Source: Pediococcus acidilactici (GTDB lineage Bacteria; Bacillota; Bacilli; Lactobacillales; Lactobacillaceae). Taken from it: a stretch of DNA of 64,000 nucleotides. The DNA is taken from assembly GCA_024970065.1 (NCBI GenBank), contig CP103908.1:1-64000 (forward strand). The letters run 5' to 3'. A program made the position numbers and the translations under genes. Below, one piece after another: positions 20,199-29,251 of the stretch. A model generated the notes under the pieces. It worked only from the letters and a program-made list of their open reading frames with translations. It did not search any database and was not told the origin of the DNA. Each line of letters begins with the position of its first letter. The first letter of the stretch is position 1.

Positions 20199-20247
20199 TG
20201 AACTTCACTTTAACTTCAGTGAAGTTTAACGTAAAATGAATTGAAGT
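20199..20247. repeat. TGAAGTT/AACTTCA half-site cluster before the XRE gene
   Basis: GAACTTCACTTTAACTTCAG, GTGAAGTTTAAC and TTGAAGTTAAA lie in direct and inverted orientation, ahead of and around a TAAAAT candidate -10. This is the same motif as at 15035-15110 and 61550-61612. Confidence 0.45.
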
Positions 20248-20338
20248 TAAAAAAACCGCGGTATCGGGGCGTGTAACAGGGTTGTTGCTTGGCAAAACTG
20301 CGGAATATGGCAGAATGAAGCCAGAAGGAGTTGATCAA

Positions 20339-20905
20339 ATGTCAATCGGACCGGCATTACAAAAGGTACGACAAGATCGTCACTTAACCCAAGCGGAGGT
20401 GGCGAGGCAGCTGTACGTGACGCGGCAAACCATTTCGCGTTGGGAGCAGGGGAAGACGATTCCTAACATCTATGCGTTAAAGGACTTAGCGGAACTTTAT
20501 GGCGTGTCGATTGATGAATTGATCAATACATCCCTTCTTAATCCAGTTCAGGAAGAAGGAGATCCAATGAAGCAAGTTAATTGGATGGCGTTATTCGGTA
20601 TCTTTTGGTTTAACGTTTTGTTCACGGCGGGAGCAGTCGTCGCGGTGATCGGCATTTTAGTAGGTTTATGGGTTACTATGGTAGCTTTTATTGGTGCACC
20701 GCTGTTACTATTTGTGGAATGGCTAGCGGTAATGGCGTACCACCTTCCGTGGCCCGAAAGTTTGACGTGGTATGAAGTGCCGCTATCGTTAATTTTTTGC
20801 GGAATCGGCATTTCAATGTGGCCGATGGCAAAGAACGCGACATTTTACTTGGCCAACTTTTTTAAAAAATACGTGCGGTATAATCTCAAAGCAATTTATC
20901 GCTAG
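20339..20905 (+). CDS. XRE family regulator with C-terminal membrane domain
   Basis: A 188-residue protein. Residues about 5-60 are a Cro/CI helix-turn-helix (TQAEVARQLYVTRQTISRWEQ). After a short linker three hydrophobic segments follow (about 85-170), then a basic tail. Such membrane-tethered XRE proteins are common in Lactobacillales, and their signals are mostly unknown. I chose ATG 20339 (AAGGAG, proper spacing); the frame is open to a TTG at 20282 but has no ribosome site there. It is monocistronic, with terminators on both sides. Confidence 0.75.
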   Translation: MSIGPALQKVRQDRHLTQAEVARQLYVTRQTISRWEQGKTIPNIYALKDLAELYGVSIDELINTSLLNPVQEEGDPMKQVNWMALFGIFWFNVLFTAGAVVAVIGILVGLWVTMVAFIGAPLLLFVEWLAVMAYHLPWPESLTWYEVPLSLIFCGIGISMWPMAKNATFYLANFFKKYVRYNLKAIYR

Positions 20906-20913
20906 GTAACTTA

Positions 20914-20986
20914 GATCGACAGTGGGGTGCTCCAAGAGTTAGTCTTCGACGCAACTTCTTGGGTACAACGGGGTCGGTCTTTTTTA
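20914..20986 (+). terminator. Terminator after the XRE gene
   Basis: Outer stem GATCGAC/GTCGGTC with nested CCAAGAGTT/AACTTCTTGG, followed by six T. Confidence 0.7.
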
Positions 20987-21103
20987 TTGCAGTCGTGAAT
21001 CAGCAGTCGGTCAGCTCTTGATAATAGGTATATACCAGTCTAAAAAATGACTTTTTAACGCTTGATTCTGGAAAAACTAACCAGAAATTGTCCAATCTTT
21101 TTA

Positions 21104-21140
21104 TGAAAGGGTTTACATTTAACAAAAAGATTTCTATACT
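21104..21140 (+). promoter_or_regulatory. PTS promoter with overlapping cre site
   Basis: TTTACA (21112-21117), 17-bp spacer, TATACT (21135-21140). TGAAAGGGTTTACA (21104-21117) matches the CcpA cre consensus at all but one position and covers the -35, which predicts catabolite repression. Confidence 0.7.
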
Positions 21141-21197
21141 TAGTCTGTTGGTTGAGTTAGATTTTTGGTAGGTTACCGTGGTTAGGAGGAACCGCAG

Positions 21198-22433
21198 ATG
21201 AATAATTTTATGAATTGGCTTCAAACTAGTTTGATGCCACCGCTGGCTAAGGCGGGGAACAATAAGTACTTAGTTTCGATTCGAAACGGCTTGGTATTGA
21301 CCTTGCCAGCCGTCATTAGTGGATCGATTTTCTTGATTATCGCGAACATCCCGATTCCGGCATGGACGAACTTTATGAAGCCGTACATGGGGGCGATGGG
21401 GGTCGCGGTTAACGGCTCGTTTGGGATTATTTCTTTGTTAGCCACGATTGGAATTGGCTACGAGTTGGCAAAGGCGCTTGATTTAGATGCAATCAACGGC
21501 GCGGGGTTGTCGACCATGGCGTTCATCGTGACTTCGTTTAATAGTAAATTGACGCTCGATACGGATAATTTCGCTTCTTCTGGTTTGTTTACCGCAATTG
21601 TTTGTTCATTTATTTCAGTTTCGATCTTGCGATTATTCGTGAAGAAGGATTGGATTATCAAGTTGCCAAAGGGAGTTCCTGCGGCGGTTAGTCAGTCATT
21701 TGCTTCGTTAACACCCGCATTTTTGATTTTGCTATTTTTCTGGGGATTGCGGGTCCCGCTTCATTTCGATATTAATCACTTTATTCAAAGTATTTTCCAC
21801 CCGTTGTTGTTCGCGATGAACAGCTTGCCGGGAATTATGTTCTACACCCTTTTGGTTAGCATTTTATGGGTTGCCGGAATTCACGGGGACATGACTTTGC
21901 AAGGAATTTCGGACCCGATTTTCTTACAATTTTTGGCTGCCAACGGGGTTGCGTACGCGCATCATCAAACGATTCCGTACATAACCTCCCTCGGATTTTC
22001 GAGCCTGTTCGTTAACGTAGGGGGAACTGGTGCAACCATCATGCTGGTCTTTTGGATGCTTTCTTCTAAGAGTAAGGCCTACCGGGAGTTAGGAAAGGTA
22101 GCCTTCCCAAGCGCCTTATTTGAAATTAACGAGCCGGTAATCTTTGGTTTTCCGGTGGTTATGAACCCGATCACCTTAATTCCGTTTATCGTGGTTCCAC
22201 AAGTGCTGACGATTACGACGTACCTATTAATGGCCGTGCACCTAATTCGGCCAGCCGTAATGATGGTGCCGTGGACGATGCCACCGATTATCGGACCGTT
22301 AATGGCCACCGGTTGGGATTGGCGTGCCGGAGTATGGTCGGCAATCGAACTAGTGATTGCGGGCGTACTCTACTACCCATTCTTCAAAGTTGCTGAAAAA
22401 CAAATGGTGCAACAAGAACTTAAAGAGGGATAA
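21198..22433 (+). CDS. PTS EIIC component, lactose/cellobiose (CelB-like) family
   Basis: A 411-residue sugar-translocating EIIC with about ten hydrophobic segments and the family signature FEINEPVIFGFPVVMNP near residue 310. CelB-family members import beta-glucosides or diacetylchitobiose, but are usually about 430 residues long and encoded with EIIA and EIIB. No EIIA or EIIB gene is present here, so partners must come from elsewhere, or the protein acts without phosphorylation. A cre site sits at the promoter. It runs into a tiny membrane-protein gene and an Eis-like acetyltransferase gene. Confidence 0.85.
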   Translation: MNNFMNWLQTSLMPPLAKAGNNKYLVSIRNGLVLTLPAVISGSIFLIIANIPIPAWTNFMKPYMGAMGVAVNGSFGIISLLATIGIGYELAKALDLDAINGAGLSTMAFIVTSFNSKLTLDTDNFASSGLFTAIVCSFISVSILRLFVKKDWIIKLPKGVPAAVSQSFASLTPAFLILLFFWGLRVPLHFDINHFIQSIFHPLLFAMNSLPGIMFYTLLVSILWVAGIHGDMTLQGISDPIFLQFLAANGVAYAHHQTIPYITSLGFSSLFVNVGGTGATIMLVFWMLSSKSKAYRELGKVAFPSALFEINEPVIFGFPVVMNPITLIPFIVVPQVLTITTYLLMAVHLIRPAVMMVPWTMPPIIGPLMATGWDWRAGVWSAIELVIAGVLYYPFFKVAEKQMVQQELKEG

Positions 22434-22435
22434 TA

Positions 22436-22606
22436 ATGGTTAAGAGGTTAATTAAATATGGTGCCGTGGGTGCACTCTTCATGATTAGCAGTGCAATTGT
22501 TTTAACGAAGCTGTCCTTAAGCAGTCTGACCGTGGAACGGGCTATGTCGGCGGTCAGTTTGCTGGTCTTTTTGGGCCTCGGGATTGCGCTGAAAAAACAC
22601 GCTTAA
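22436..22606 (+). CDS. Small hydrophobic protein, 56 residues, PTS-linked
   Basis: ATG 22436 begins two bases after the EIIC stop, with AAAGAGGG inside the EIIC end as ribosome site. The product starts MVKRLIKYGAVG, has two hydrophobic segments (about 8-25 and 38-52) and ends KKHA. I do not recognise a family. Tight coupling suggests a membrane accessory of the EIIC or simply an operon passenger. Confidence 0.65.
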   Translation: MVKRLIKYGAVGALFMISSAIVLTKLSLSSLTVERAMSAVSLLVFLGLGIALKKHA

Positions 22607-22627
22607 GCTAAAGTAGAGGGATTGAAA

Positions 22628-23812
22628 ATGGATAAATTAGAACGGTTAACGAAAAAAGATTTAAATGATTTCTATCAGCTATACTTGTACGCATTTACCA
22701 ATCCAGATAGTGCGCAACGGCGGGCGTTCTTCGACCACCGTTACCAACACGCCGTAAAGTATGGCATCAGGTATGACGGGAGGTTAGGAAGCGGGATGCT
22801 CAGCATCCCCTTTCAGGTCAACTTTCACGGGGTGAAATATAAGATGAACGGGATCGGGGACGTGATGAGTTACCCCGAATACGGGGGCCACGGGGCAATC
22901 ACTAAGCTAATGCACCAGGCGTTTCAAGATATGCTGGAAGACAAAGTGGCCCTCTCTTACCTAGCGCCGTTTTCGTATGAATTTTACCGTCGGTTTGGTT
23001 ATGAAGAAGTGTTTGACCAGACGATCTACCAGGTGAAAAATACTGATTTGCCGCGCATTCGGGTAGATTCCAAAGCCGGGACGATGGAACGGCTGAGCCT
23101 CAAGGACGCAATTCCGTACATTAAGGAACTCTACAATAACAACCCGGATAGCCACAACGCCGGATTGGTGCGGGCAGACTGGTGGTGGGATTACCTCGTC
23201 CTTAAGCATCCACATTGGCAAGTGGGCGTCTACTTTGACGATGCCCATTCCGCGGCCGGGTACGTGATTTACGAAGGAATCGACACCACCTTTTACATCC
23301 AAGAAATCATGTACACCAACTGGGAGAGCTTCCAGAATTTGGCCCGGTTTATTTGCCAACACGAGTCGATGTACTTTAATTTTGAGTACGTGAGTGGGGA
23401 TCCGGTGGGACGTCCGGATATTTTACAAAAGCCTGAAACCGTGAACGTTCAAATTAAGCCGTACATGATGGCCCGGATTATTAATCTAGCCACCTTCGTC
23501 CAAGATTATCCATTTTTAAGCAAGGTTAAGAGCATTCGACTGGCGGTCACTGACCAAATGATTCCGGAAAATAACGGAATTTGGCGGCTGATGATCAACA
23601 GTCACGGTACGAGTTTTGAAAAAATTAGTGATAACGAAACCAACATGGCGGACATACGTCTCTCGATTCAAGAATTGACCAAGGCGTTCCTCGGCTACCG
23701 TTCCTTAGGACATTTGAACCGGGTCGGCGCCATTCGCGGAACGTACGCGGCCATTGAAAGTTTAGATAACGCATTGCGCAAAGAATCCCCAATGTTGTGG
23801 GACTACTTCTAA
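22628..23812 (+). CDS. Eis-like GNAT N-acetyltransferase
   Basis: A 394-residue protein with the Eis layout: an N-terminal GNAT domain (MDKLERLTKKDLNDFYQLY, then GDVMSYPEYGGHGAITKLM as the acetyl-CoA loop and LAPFSYEFYRRFGYE), a second GNAT-like domain, and a C-terminal SCP2-like domain. Mycobacterial Eis acetylates aminoglycosides and protein lysines; lactobacillar homologues have unknown substrates. The start is ATG 22628 with GTAGAGGG at good spacing. It is third in the EIIC operon and followed by a terminator. Confidence 0.8.
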   Translation: MDKLERLTKKDLNDFYQLYLYAFTNPDSAQRRAFFDHRYQHAVKYGIRYDGRLGSGMLSIPFQVNFHGVKYKMNGIGDVMSYPEYGGHGAITKLMHQAFQDMLEDKVALSYLAPFSYEFYRRFGYEEVFDQTIYQVKNTDLPRIRVDSKAGTMERLSLKDAIPYIKELYNNNPDSHNAGLVRADWWWDYLVLKHPHWQVGVYFDDAHSAAGYVIYEGIDTTFYIQEIMYTNWESFQNLARFICQHESMYFNFEYVSGDPVGRPDILQKPETVNVQIKPYMMARIINLATFVQDYPFLSKVKSIRLAVTDQMIPENNGIWRLMINSHGTSFEKISDNETNMADIRLSIQELTKAFLGYRSLGHLNRVGAIRGTYAAIESLDNALRKESPMLWDYF

Positions 23813-23817
23813 AACCA

Positions 23818-23862
23818 AAAGTACTTCTCGGGAAGTTTAGCTTCTAGGGAAGTATTTTTTTT
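23818..23862 (+). terminator. Terminator of the EIIC operon
   Basis: GTACTTC/GAAGTAT outer stem with an inner GAAG/CTTC, followed by a run of T. Confidence 0.75.
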
Positions 23863-24033
23863 GCGATCATGATCGCGAATAGGCGCTCAATTTTCCCCTT
23901 AAACTTGATGGAACGCGTAACTTCAAGAAGTCGGAGAAAAAAGTGCACATTACTAACTTTTTGGAAACGATTTAGCTATACTAGACGTGAACCGATTTGA
24001 TTAATGTTTTTTTGGTTAAAAGGAGGAATTATT

Positions 24034-24582
24034 ATGGCTTTAAAAATTGGTATTATGGTTGGTAGTTTACGAAAGGGCTCCTTTAACCGACTAGTGGCCC
24101 AAACGTTTGAAAAGTTACTTCCGCACGACGTGGAACCAGTTTGGATTGAAGTTGGCGATTTACCGTTGTATAACGAAGATTTGGATACGGACAACCCGCC
24201 AAAGGCTTGGCAAAATTTGCGGCAGGCGGTTCAAAGCGTGGATGGGGTGATGTTCTTTACTCCCGAATACAACCGTTCGGTTCCCGCGGCGTTGAAAAAT
24301 GCGATTGACGTAGGTTCCCGACCGATGGGCCAAAACGTCTGGGATGGCAAACCAGCCCTCGTGGTAACGGTCTCCCCTGGTGGAATTGGCGGATTTGGCG
24401 CTAACCATCATTTGCGGCAATCGTTGACCTTCGTTAACATGCCGGTATTGCAACAACCCGAAGCTTACATCGGAAACATCATGCAGCACATGGATGGCGA
24501 CCAAATTGACGAAGCAACCCAAAAATTCTTTAGTCAAATCGTCACGGCGTACTTAAAGTTCTTACACCGGTTTACGGATTAA
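24034..24582 (+). CDS. NADPH-dependent FMN reductase / flavodoxin-fold oxidoreductase
   Basis: A 182-residue flavodoxin-like protein. The FMN phosphate loop is GSLRKGSFNR (about residues 9-18) and the ring-binding segment is PEYNRSVPAALKNAIDVGSRP (about 77-97), both typical of the NAD(P)H:quinone or azo-reductase group. It likely reduces quinones, azo compounds or metal ions and guards against oxidative stress. The start is ATG 24034, preceded by AAGGAGG; an upstream in-frame ATG at 24004 has no ribosome site. It is monocistronic. Confidence 0.88.
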   Translation: MALKIGIMVGSLRKGSFNRLVAQTFEKLLPHDVEPVWIEVGDLPLYNEDLDTDNPPKAWQNLRQAVQSVDGVMFFTPEYNRSVPAALKNAIDVGSRPMGQNVWDGKPALVVTVSPGGIGGFGANHHLRQSLTFVNMPVLQQPEAYIGNIMQHMDGDQIDEATQKFFSQIVTAYLKFLHRFTD

Positions 24583-24605
24583 TAAGGCGATTAACAATTT
24601 TTAAC

Positions 24606-24640
24606 GAGGCGTTCCCGCATTTGAAGGGAGCGCCTTTTTG
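24606..24640 (+). terminator. Terminator after the FMN reductase
   Basis: Stem AGGCGTTCCC/GGGAGCGCCT (one G-U), 9-nt loop and T-run. Confidence 0.85.
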
Positions 24641-24709
24641 GTGGTCGTAAAGTTGGGGGTGGAGTTGCGAAAAATAACCGGGGTACAAATTGAATAGGGT
24701 ATACAATCA

Positions 24710-24741
24710 CCCAAAAATAAAACATCGCCAAACGATGTTTA
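24710..24741 (-). terminator. Terminator of the arc-linked regulator
   Basis: On the minus strand: AAACATCG-TTGG-CGATGTTT followed by TATTTTT. Confidence 0.75.
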
Positions 24742-24767
24742 ATTAGTTTCTACTATATATAAGGGGG

Positions 24768-25616
24768 CTAAATGGAAAGTTTTCCGTGACTTTCTTGCAA
24801 AAGACCGTCGAAAAAGTGTTGGAGAGAAATTTGGCCGTTAGGGACGTCTTCGTGACGCATCTTTTGAATTTCAATGTAGACGTTTTGGTATTCGAAGAGC
24901 GCGTTAGCATATTCCAGTAAAATTTCGTTTTCGGAATATTCGTTGCACATTCCGGCCAGGTTGGTGATCCCCACCCGCAACGCTCGTCGAATGCGCTGGT
25001 AGACGATTTTCTTTTCGTGCTCGTCGAGTCCCAGGTCGCGTTGGAAGTCGATGCTGGAAAAGGAAATGTTTTGGTCGACCATGATGCGGATAATTTTCAA
25101 AATTTCCTTGTTGCCGGTTTCGGACGCGATACCTAGGAAGCGCAAGATGGCGTTGACCCGGTCCATTTGTAACCGGTGTTCGGACTGCGGCCGGTTAAAG
25201 GGCGTCACTACTTGCGACGTGATGTTATAAATTTCAGAAAGCTTGCTAATTTGTTGGCAATAGGAGGCCACGAGCCGGGTGACGTGTTTGAATTCCACCG
25301 GGCTAATCGGATGTTCTAGGAAGAAATCGATTCCCGCGTGGTAGGCGGATTCCTTAGTAGCAAGATCCTCAGCCGAACTAATCATGATGTAGTGGGGTTT
25401 AATCTGGACCTGCTCGAGCCGCTTGATCAATTGAATGCCGACTTCCGGATCGTTGCTGCTAATAATCATGATGTCGACGCGTAATTGGAGCAAATCGTCG
25501 TACGCCTGGGTAGGGGAAACCCCGATGCCCACTAGGTTATTATTAAAATCAGCTTCGATGAGATCCCGAATCGTAGTGGTGTGACGGGAATCGTTTTCAA
25601 AAAGGTAAAAGTTCAT
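24768..25616 (-). CDS. Atypical response regulator (receiver + YcbB-like DNA-binding domain) beside arc genes
   Basis: A 282-residue protein. Residues 1-120 look like a receiver fold, but the acceptor site reads DIMIISSNDPEVG, with Ser where the phosphorylated Asp should be; the later conserved positions read MISSAEDL and EHPISP. The C-terminal half resembles the YcbB/GlnL DNA-binding domain. The start is ATG 25616 with AGGAGG upstream on the minus strand; the frame extends to 25703 without a ribosome site. It is divergent from arcB, so it is a good candidate regulator of the ADI operon, probably phosphorylation-independent. No sensor kinase lies nearby. Confidence 0.7.
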   Translation of the reverse strand: MNFYLFENDSRHTTTIRDLIEADFNNNLVGIGVSPTQAYDDLLQLRVDIMIISSNDPEVGIQLIKRLEQVQIKPHYIMISSAEDLATKESAYHAGIDFFLEHPISPVEFKHVTRLVASYCQQISKLSEIYNITSQVVTPFNRPQSEHRLQMDRVNAILRFLGIASETGNKEILKIIRIMVDQNISFSSIDFQRDLGLDEHEKKIVYQRIRRALRVGITNLAGMCNEYSENEILLEYANALFEYQNVYIEIQKMRHEDVPNGQISLQHFFDGLLQESHGKLSI

Positions 25617-25680
25617 GGTTAAATGGCCTCCTATTATTGAACAATCGTGATGTTTCGTGAAGTAATACGAAACAAAACGT

Positions 25681-25783
25681 TTTATACAATGTTTATACAT
25701 CAAGACTATAGAATAATGGAATTTTTTTCAAATCAAACGATCATTTTATCCAAATTATACACTCTGCAATGCAATTTTATACA
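25681..25783. promoter_or_regulatory. Four phased TTATACA direct repeats, possible operator
   Basis: WTTATACA occurs at 25681-25688, 25692-25699, 25754-25761 and 25776-25783. Spacings are 11 bp within the first pair and 22 bp within the second, i.e. one and two helical turns. The array lies between the divergent regulator and arcB and could be the binding array of the regulator. Confidence 0.5.
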
Positions 25784-25818
25784 CGTAAAACGTGCCCTAT
25801 GTCAAGTAAGTACGCGAA

Positions 25819-25832
25819 TTAAAACGATTTCA
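25819..25832 (+). promoter_or_regulatory. cre site 1 of the arc operon
   Basis: TTAAAACGATTTCA matches the cre consensus TGWAANCGNTNWCA at 13 of 14 positions. CcpA control of ADI operons is known in lactic bacteria. Confidence 0.6.
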
Positions 25833-25862
25833 TGGAATTTAAGGTTAAATCTTAAGGTGTCG

Positions 25863-25887
25863 TGAAACCGCTTACTATCATTATAAG
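25863..25887 (+). promoter_or_regulatory. arcB promoter region with cre site 2
   Basis: TGAAACCGCTTACT (25863-25876) matches cre at 13 of 14 positions and sits just before TATAAG (25882-25887), where the -35 should be. The -35 itself is poor, which suggests an activated or tightly repressed promoter. Confidence 0.55.
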
Positions 25888-25928
25888 TGTAATAAAGATA
25901 AATAGTCACCTTAAGGAGGATGTTTTCA

Positions 25929-26930
25929 ATGGCATTTAATTTACGTAATCGGAGTTTCTTAACTCTTGCAGATTTCAATACTCGCGAAATGGAATACATG
26001 CTTAATTTAGCAGAAGATCTTAAAAAGGCAAAGTACGCAGGTACTGAAGGCAAGCGGCTTGCTGGCAAGAACATTGCTTTAATTTTTGAAAAGAGTTCCA
26101 CACGTACACGTTGTGCTTTCGAAGTTGGAGCAAAGGATGAAGGAGCTCACGTAACATACCTTGGCCCTTCTGGATCACACATTGGTTACAAGGAATCAGT
26201 TAAGGATACTGCTCGTGTATTAGGCGGCATGTTCGATGGTATCGAATACCGTGGATTCTCACAACGTTCAGCAGAAACTTTAGCAAAATACTCAGGTGTT
26301 CCAGTTTGGAATGGTTTAACTGATGAAGACCACCCAACTCAAGTACTTGCAGACTTCATGACTGCTAAAGAAGTACTTAAGAAGGAATACAAGGACATTA
26401 AGTTTGCCTTCGTTGGTGACGGACAAGATAACGTATCAAACGCTTTGATGCTCGGTGCTGCTGTTATGGGTATGGAATACCACGTAGTAACTCCTAAAGA
26501 ACTTGAACCTACAAAGGAAGTTCTTGACCAAGCAAACGAAATTGCTGCTAAGACTGGTGCTAAGATCGTGGTTACAAACGACATCAAGAGTGGTGTTAAA
26601 GGCATGGACGTAATCTACGCTGACGTTTGGGTATCCATGGGTGAACCAGACGAAATGTGGCAAAAACGTATCGACCTATTGAAGCCATACCAAGTAAACA
26701 AAGCGGTTATGGACGCAACTGAAAATCCAAACGCAATCTTCGAACACTGCTTACCTGCATTCCACAATACAGACACTGAAGTTGGTAAGAAGATTCAAGA
26801 AAAATTCGGCCTTTCTGAAATGGAAGTTACTGACGAAGTCTTTGAAAGTGACCGTTCGGTAGTATTCCAAGAAGCTGAAAACCGGATGCACACCATCAAA
26901 GCTGTTATGGTTGCTACATTAGGTGACTAG
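25929..26930 (+). CDS. arcB: Ornithine carbamoyltransferase, catabolic
   Basis: A 333-residue OTC that phosphorolyses citrulline to ornithine and carbamoyl phosphate, step two of the arginine deiminase pathway. Carbamoyl-phosphate motif [12 protein letters not shown], then HPTQVLADF and the ornithine loop [14 protein letters not shown] are intact. The start is ATG 25929, 9 nt after AAGGAGG; the ATG at 25920 touches that site. Codon use is richer in A/T-ending codons than in most neighbours, fitting high expression. It leads the arcB-arcC-arcA-arcD cluster, an order different from the common arcABC. Confidence 0.95.
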   Translation: MAFNLRNRSFLTLADFNTREMEYMLNLAEDLKKAKYAGTEGKRLAGKNIALIFEKSSTRTRCAFEVGAKDEGAHVTYLGPSGSHIGYKESVKDTARVLGGMFDGIEYRGFSQRSAETLAKYSGVPVWNGLTDEDHPTQVLADFMTAKEVLKKEYKDIKFAFVGDGQDNVSNALMLGAAVMGMEYHVVTPKELEPTKEVLDQANEIAAKTGAKIVVTNDIKSGVKGMDVIYADVWVSMGEPDEMWQKRIDLLKPYQVNKAVMDATENPNAIFEHCLPAFHNTDTEVGKKIQEKFGLSEMEVTDEVFESDRSVVFQEAENRMHTIKAVMVATLGD

Positions 26931-26942
26931 GAGGTTATCGTA

Positions 26943-27872
26943 ATGACAAAAATGGTAGTTGCCCTCGGTGGCAATGCGCTCGGGAAGAGTCCCGAAGAGC
27001 AATTGAAGCTGGTTAAAAACACCGCTTCATCATTAATCGGGCTGATGAATGGCGATAACCAAGTTGTCATTAGTCACGGAAACGGTCCACAAGTTGGACA
27101 AATTAACCTTGGAATGAACTACGCGGCCGAACATGGCAAAACCGCAGCATTCCCATTCCCCGAATGTGGGGCAATGAGCCAAGGCTACATTGGTTACCAC
27201 TTACAACAAAGTTTGCAGAACGAAATTCACCATCGGGGGATGCAAAAAAACGTGGTAACTGCGATCACCCAAATTGCCGTAGACCAAGACGACCCGGCTT
27301 TTGAAAAGCCAACTAAGCCGGTCGGTGATTTCTACAGCAAGGAACAGGCTGACCAAATTGCCAAGGAAAAGGGATATACCTTCGTGGAAGACGCTGGTCG
27401 CGGCTACCGTCAAGTAGTTGCTTCACCACTTCCAAAGAAGATTATCGAATTAAATAGCATCAAGACGTTGATCGAAAGCGGCGACCTAGTTATCGCTGGT
27501 GGCGGTGGCGGGGTTCCTGTTATCGAGACTGACGAAGGCTTAAAAGGGGTTCCGGCCGTAATTGACAAGGACCGTTCTAGCGCCCTTTTGGCTGACAACA
27601 TTGATGCTGACCAATTAATCATCTTGACAGCGGTAGATTACGTTTACGTAAACTACAACCAACCGGATGAAAAGGCCTTAACATCGTTGAGCGTGGCTGA
27701 AGCCCAACAATATATGGACGACGACCAATTTGCTGCTGGAAGCATGTTGCCAAAGATTCAAGCATGCTTGTCCTTCGTAAAAGGCCACCCAGAACGCAAA
27801 GCTATCATCACTTCGCTAAGCGGATTGAACGATGCTTTAGCGGGCAAACTCGGCACGGTTATCCACGAATAA
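26943..27872 (+). CDS. arcC: Carbamate kinase
   Basis: A 309-residue kinase making ATP from carbamoyl phosphate and ADP, the energy-yielding step of the ADI pathway. Motifs include [15 protein letters not shown] at the N-terminus, [15 protein letters not shown], the Gly-rich [11 protein letters not shown], and [11 protein letters not shown]. Length is normal. It starts 12 bp after arcB with AGGAGG at its front. Confidence 0.95.
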   Translation: MTKMVVALGGNALGKSPEEQLKLVKNTASSLIGLMNGDNQVVISHGNGPQVGQINLGMNYAAEHGKTAAFPFPECGAMSQGYIGYHLQQSLQNEIHHRGMQKNVVTAITQIAVDQDDPAFEKPTKPVGDFYSKEQADQIAKEKGYTFVEDAGRGYRQVVASPLPKKIIELNSIKTLIESGDLVIAGGGGGVPVIETDEGLKGVPAVIDKDRSSALLADNIDADQLIILTAVDYVYVNYNQPDEKALTSLSVAEAQQYMDDDQFAAGSMLPKIQACLSFVKGHPERKAIITSLSGLNDALAGKLGTVIHE

Positions 27873-27924
27873 ATGCGCGTTTAACTTGCTAAACACAGAT
27901 TTTATAGATAAGGAGTGAATCGAC

Positions 27925-29151
27925 ATGACACAAGCAATTCATGTAACCTCAGAAATCGGTAAACTTAAGACGGTTATGTTGCATCGTCCGGGGCGTGAAA
28001 TTGAAAACATTACGCCGGACTATATGGAACGGTTATTATTTGATGACATTCCATATTTACCAATCGCTCAAGAAGAACACGATTTCTTTGCAAAGACTTT
28101 ACGCGACCAAGGAATTGAAGTACTTTACTTCTCTAAATTGGCTGCGGAAGCTTTAGCTGACGAAAGTGTTCGTCACGAATTCCTCGAACGCATGATTGCG
28201 GAATCTGGCTACGTAGCTGGCGCAACCCATGACGGCTTGATGGAATACTTGTCAGCGATGGACCCACAAACCATGGTAGATCGAATCATCGAAGGGGTTC
28301 GTGGTACGGACATCCACATCGCACAACCAGATTTGCAATCGGTTTCAGAAAATACTGAATGGCCATTCTTGATGGACCCAATGCCAAATGCTTACTTTAC
28401 TCGTGACCCACAAGCATCGATCGGCGACGGAATTTCCATTAACAAGATGACTTTCACCGCTCGGAAACGTGAATCATTGATTACCGAATACATCATCAAG
28501 TACCACCCACGCTTTGCTGGCAAAGTTGAAGTATGGCGTGATCGGAACCATGAAACTCACATTGAAGGTGGGGACGAATTGGTACTTAGCGATCACGTAT
28601 TGGCAATTGGGGTTTCCCAACGGACGACGGCGGACGCCATTGAAGACATCACTCGTCAACTCTTTAAGGACTCTAATTACGATACCGTCATTGCAATTGG
28701 TATTCCACACAACCACGCAATGATGCACTTGGATACCGTATTCACCATGATCAACCATGACCAATTTACAGTACATCCAGCAATTCTTGATGGTGACGGC
28801 CATGTTGACAACTGGGTATTGCATCCAGATCAAAACGGCGGCATCACGATGGAACATCATACCGACATCAAAGAAGTTTTGAAGAAAGCTTTGAATAAAT
28901 CTGAAATTGATTTAATTCCAACTGGAAATGGTGATCCAATCGTTGCTCCTCGTGAACAATGGAACGATGGTTCTAACACATTGGCAATTGCTCCAGGTGA
29001 GGTTGTAACTTACGACCGGAATTATGTATCAAATGATTTGCTACGCAAACATGGCATCTTAGTTCATGAAGTTCGTTCAAGTGAATTATCACGCGGTCGT
29101 GGCGGCCCACGGTGCATGTCCTGCCCAATTGTTCGTGAAGATGTAAAGTAA
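27925..29151 (+). CDS. arcA: Arginine deiminase
   Basis: A 408-residue enzyme converting arginine to citrulline and ammonia, the first ADI step and the source of acid neutralisation. Conserved segments are [42 protein letters not shown] and the C-terminal catalytic Cys in [17 protein letters not shown]. Family length is 405-415. It is preceded by AAGGAGTG. Placed third, after arcB and arcC. A weak hairpin separates it from the antiporter gene. Confidence 0.96.
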   Translation: MTQAIHVTSEIGKLKTVMLHRPGREIENITPDYMERLLFDDIPYLPIAQEEHDFFAKTLRDQGIEVLYFSKLAAEALADESVRHEFLERMIAESGYVAGATHDGLMEYLSAMDPQTMVDRIIEGVRGTDIHIAQPDLQSVSENTEWPFLMDPMPNAYFTRDPQASIGDGISINKMTFTARKRESLITEYIIKYHPRFAGKVEVWRDRNHETHIEGGDELVLSDHVLAIGVSQRTTADAIEDITRQLFKDSNYDTVIAIGIPHNHAMMHLDTVFTMINHDQFTVHPAILDGDGHVDNWVLHPDQNGGITMEHHTDIKEVLKKALNKSEIDLIPTGNGDPIVAPREQWNDGSNTLAIAPGEVVTYDRNYVSNDLLRKHGILVHEVRSSELSRGRGGPRCMSCPIVREDVK

Positions 29152-29192
29152 AAATTAGACGCTAAATGGCAGAAGTGAACTGTGGTATGAAT

Positions 29193-29220
29193 AGCAAAGC
29201 AGTTTGCTTTTGCCTTTTTG
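29193..29220 (+). terminator. Weak hairpin between arcA and arcD
   Basis: AGCAAA-GCAG-TTTGCT followed by TTTGCCTTTTT. It could partially terminate and lower arcD relative to arcBCA. Confidence 0.45.
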
Positions 29221-29251
29221 ATTACTAAGTCCAGGAATGGAGTGAATTAAT

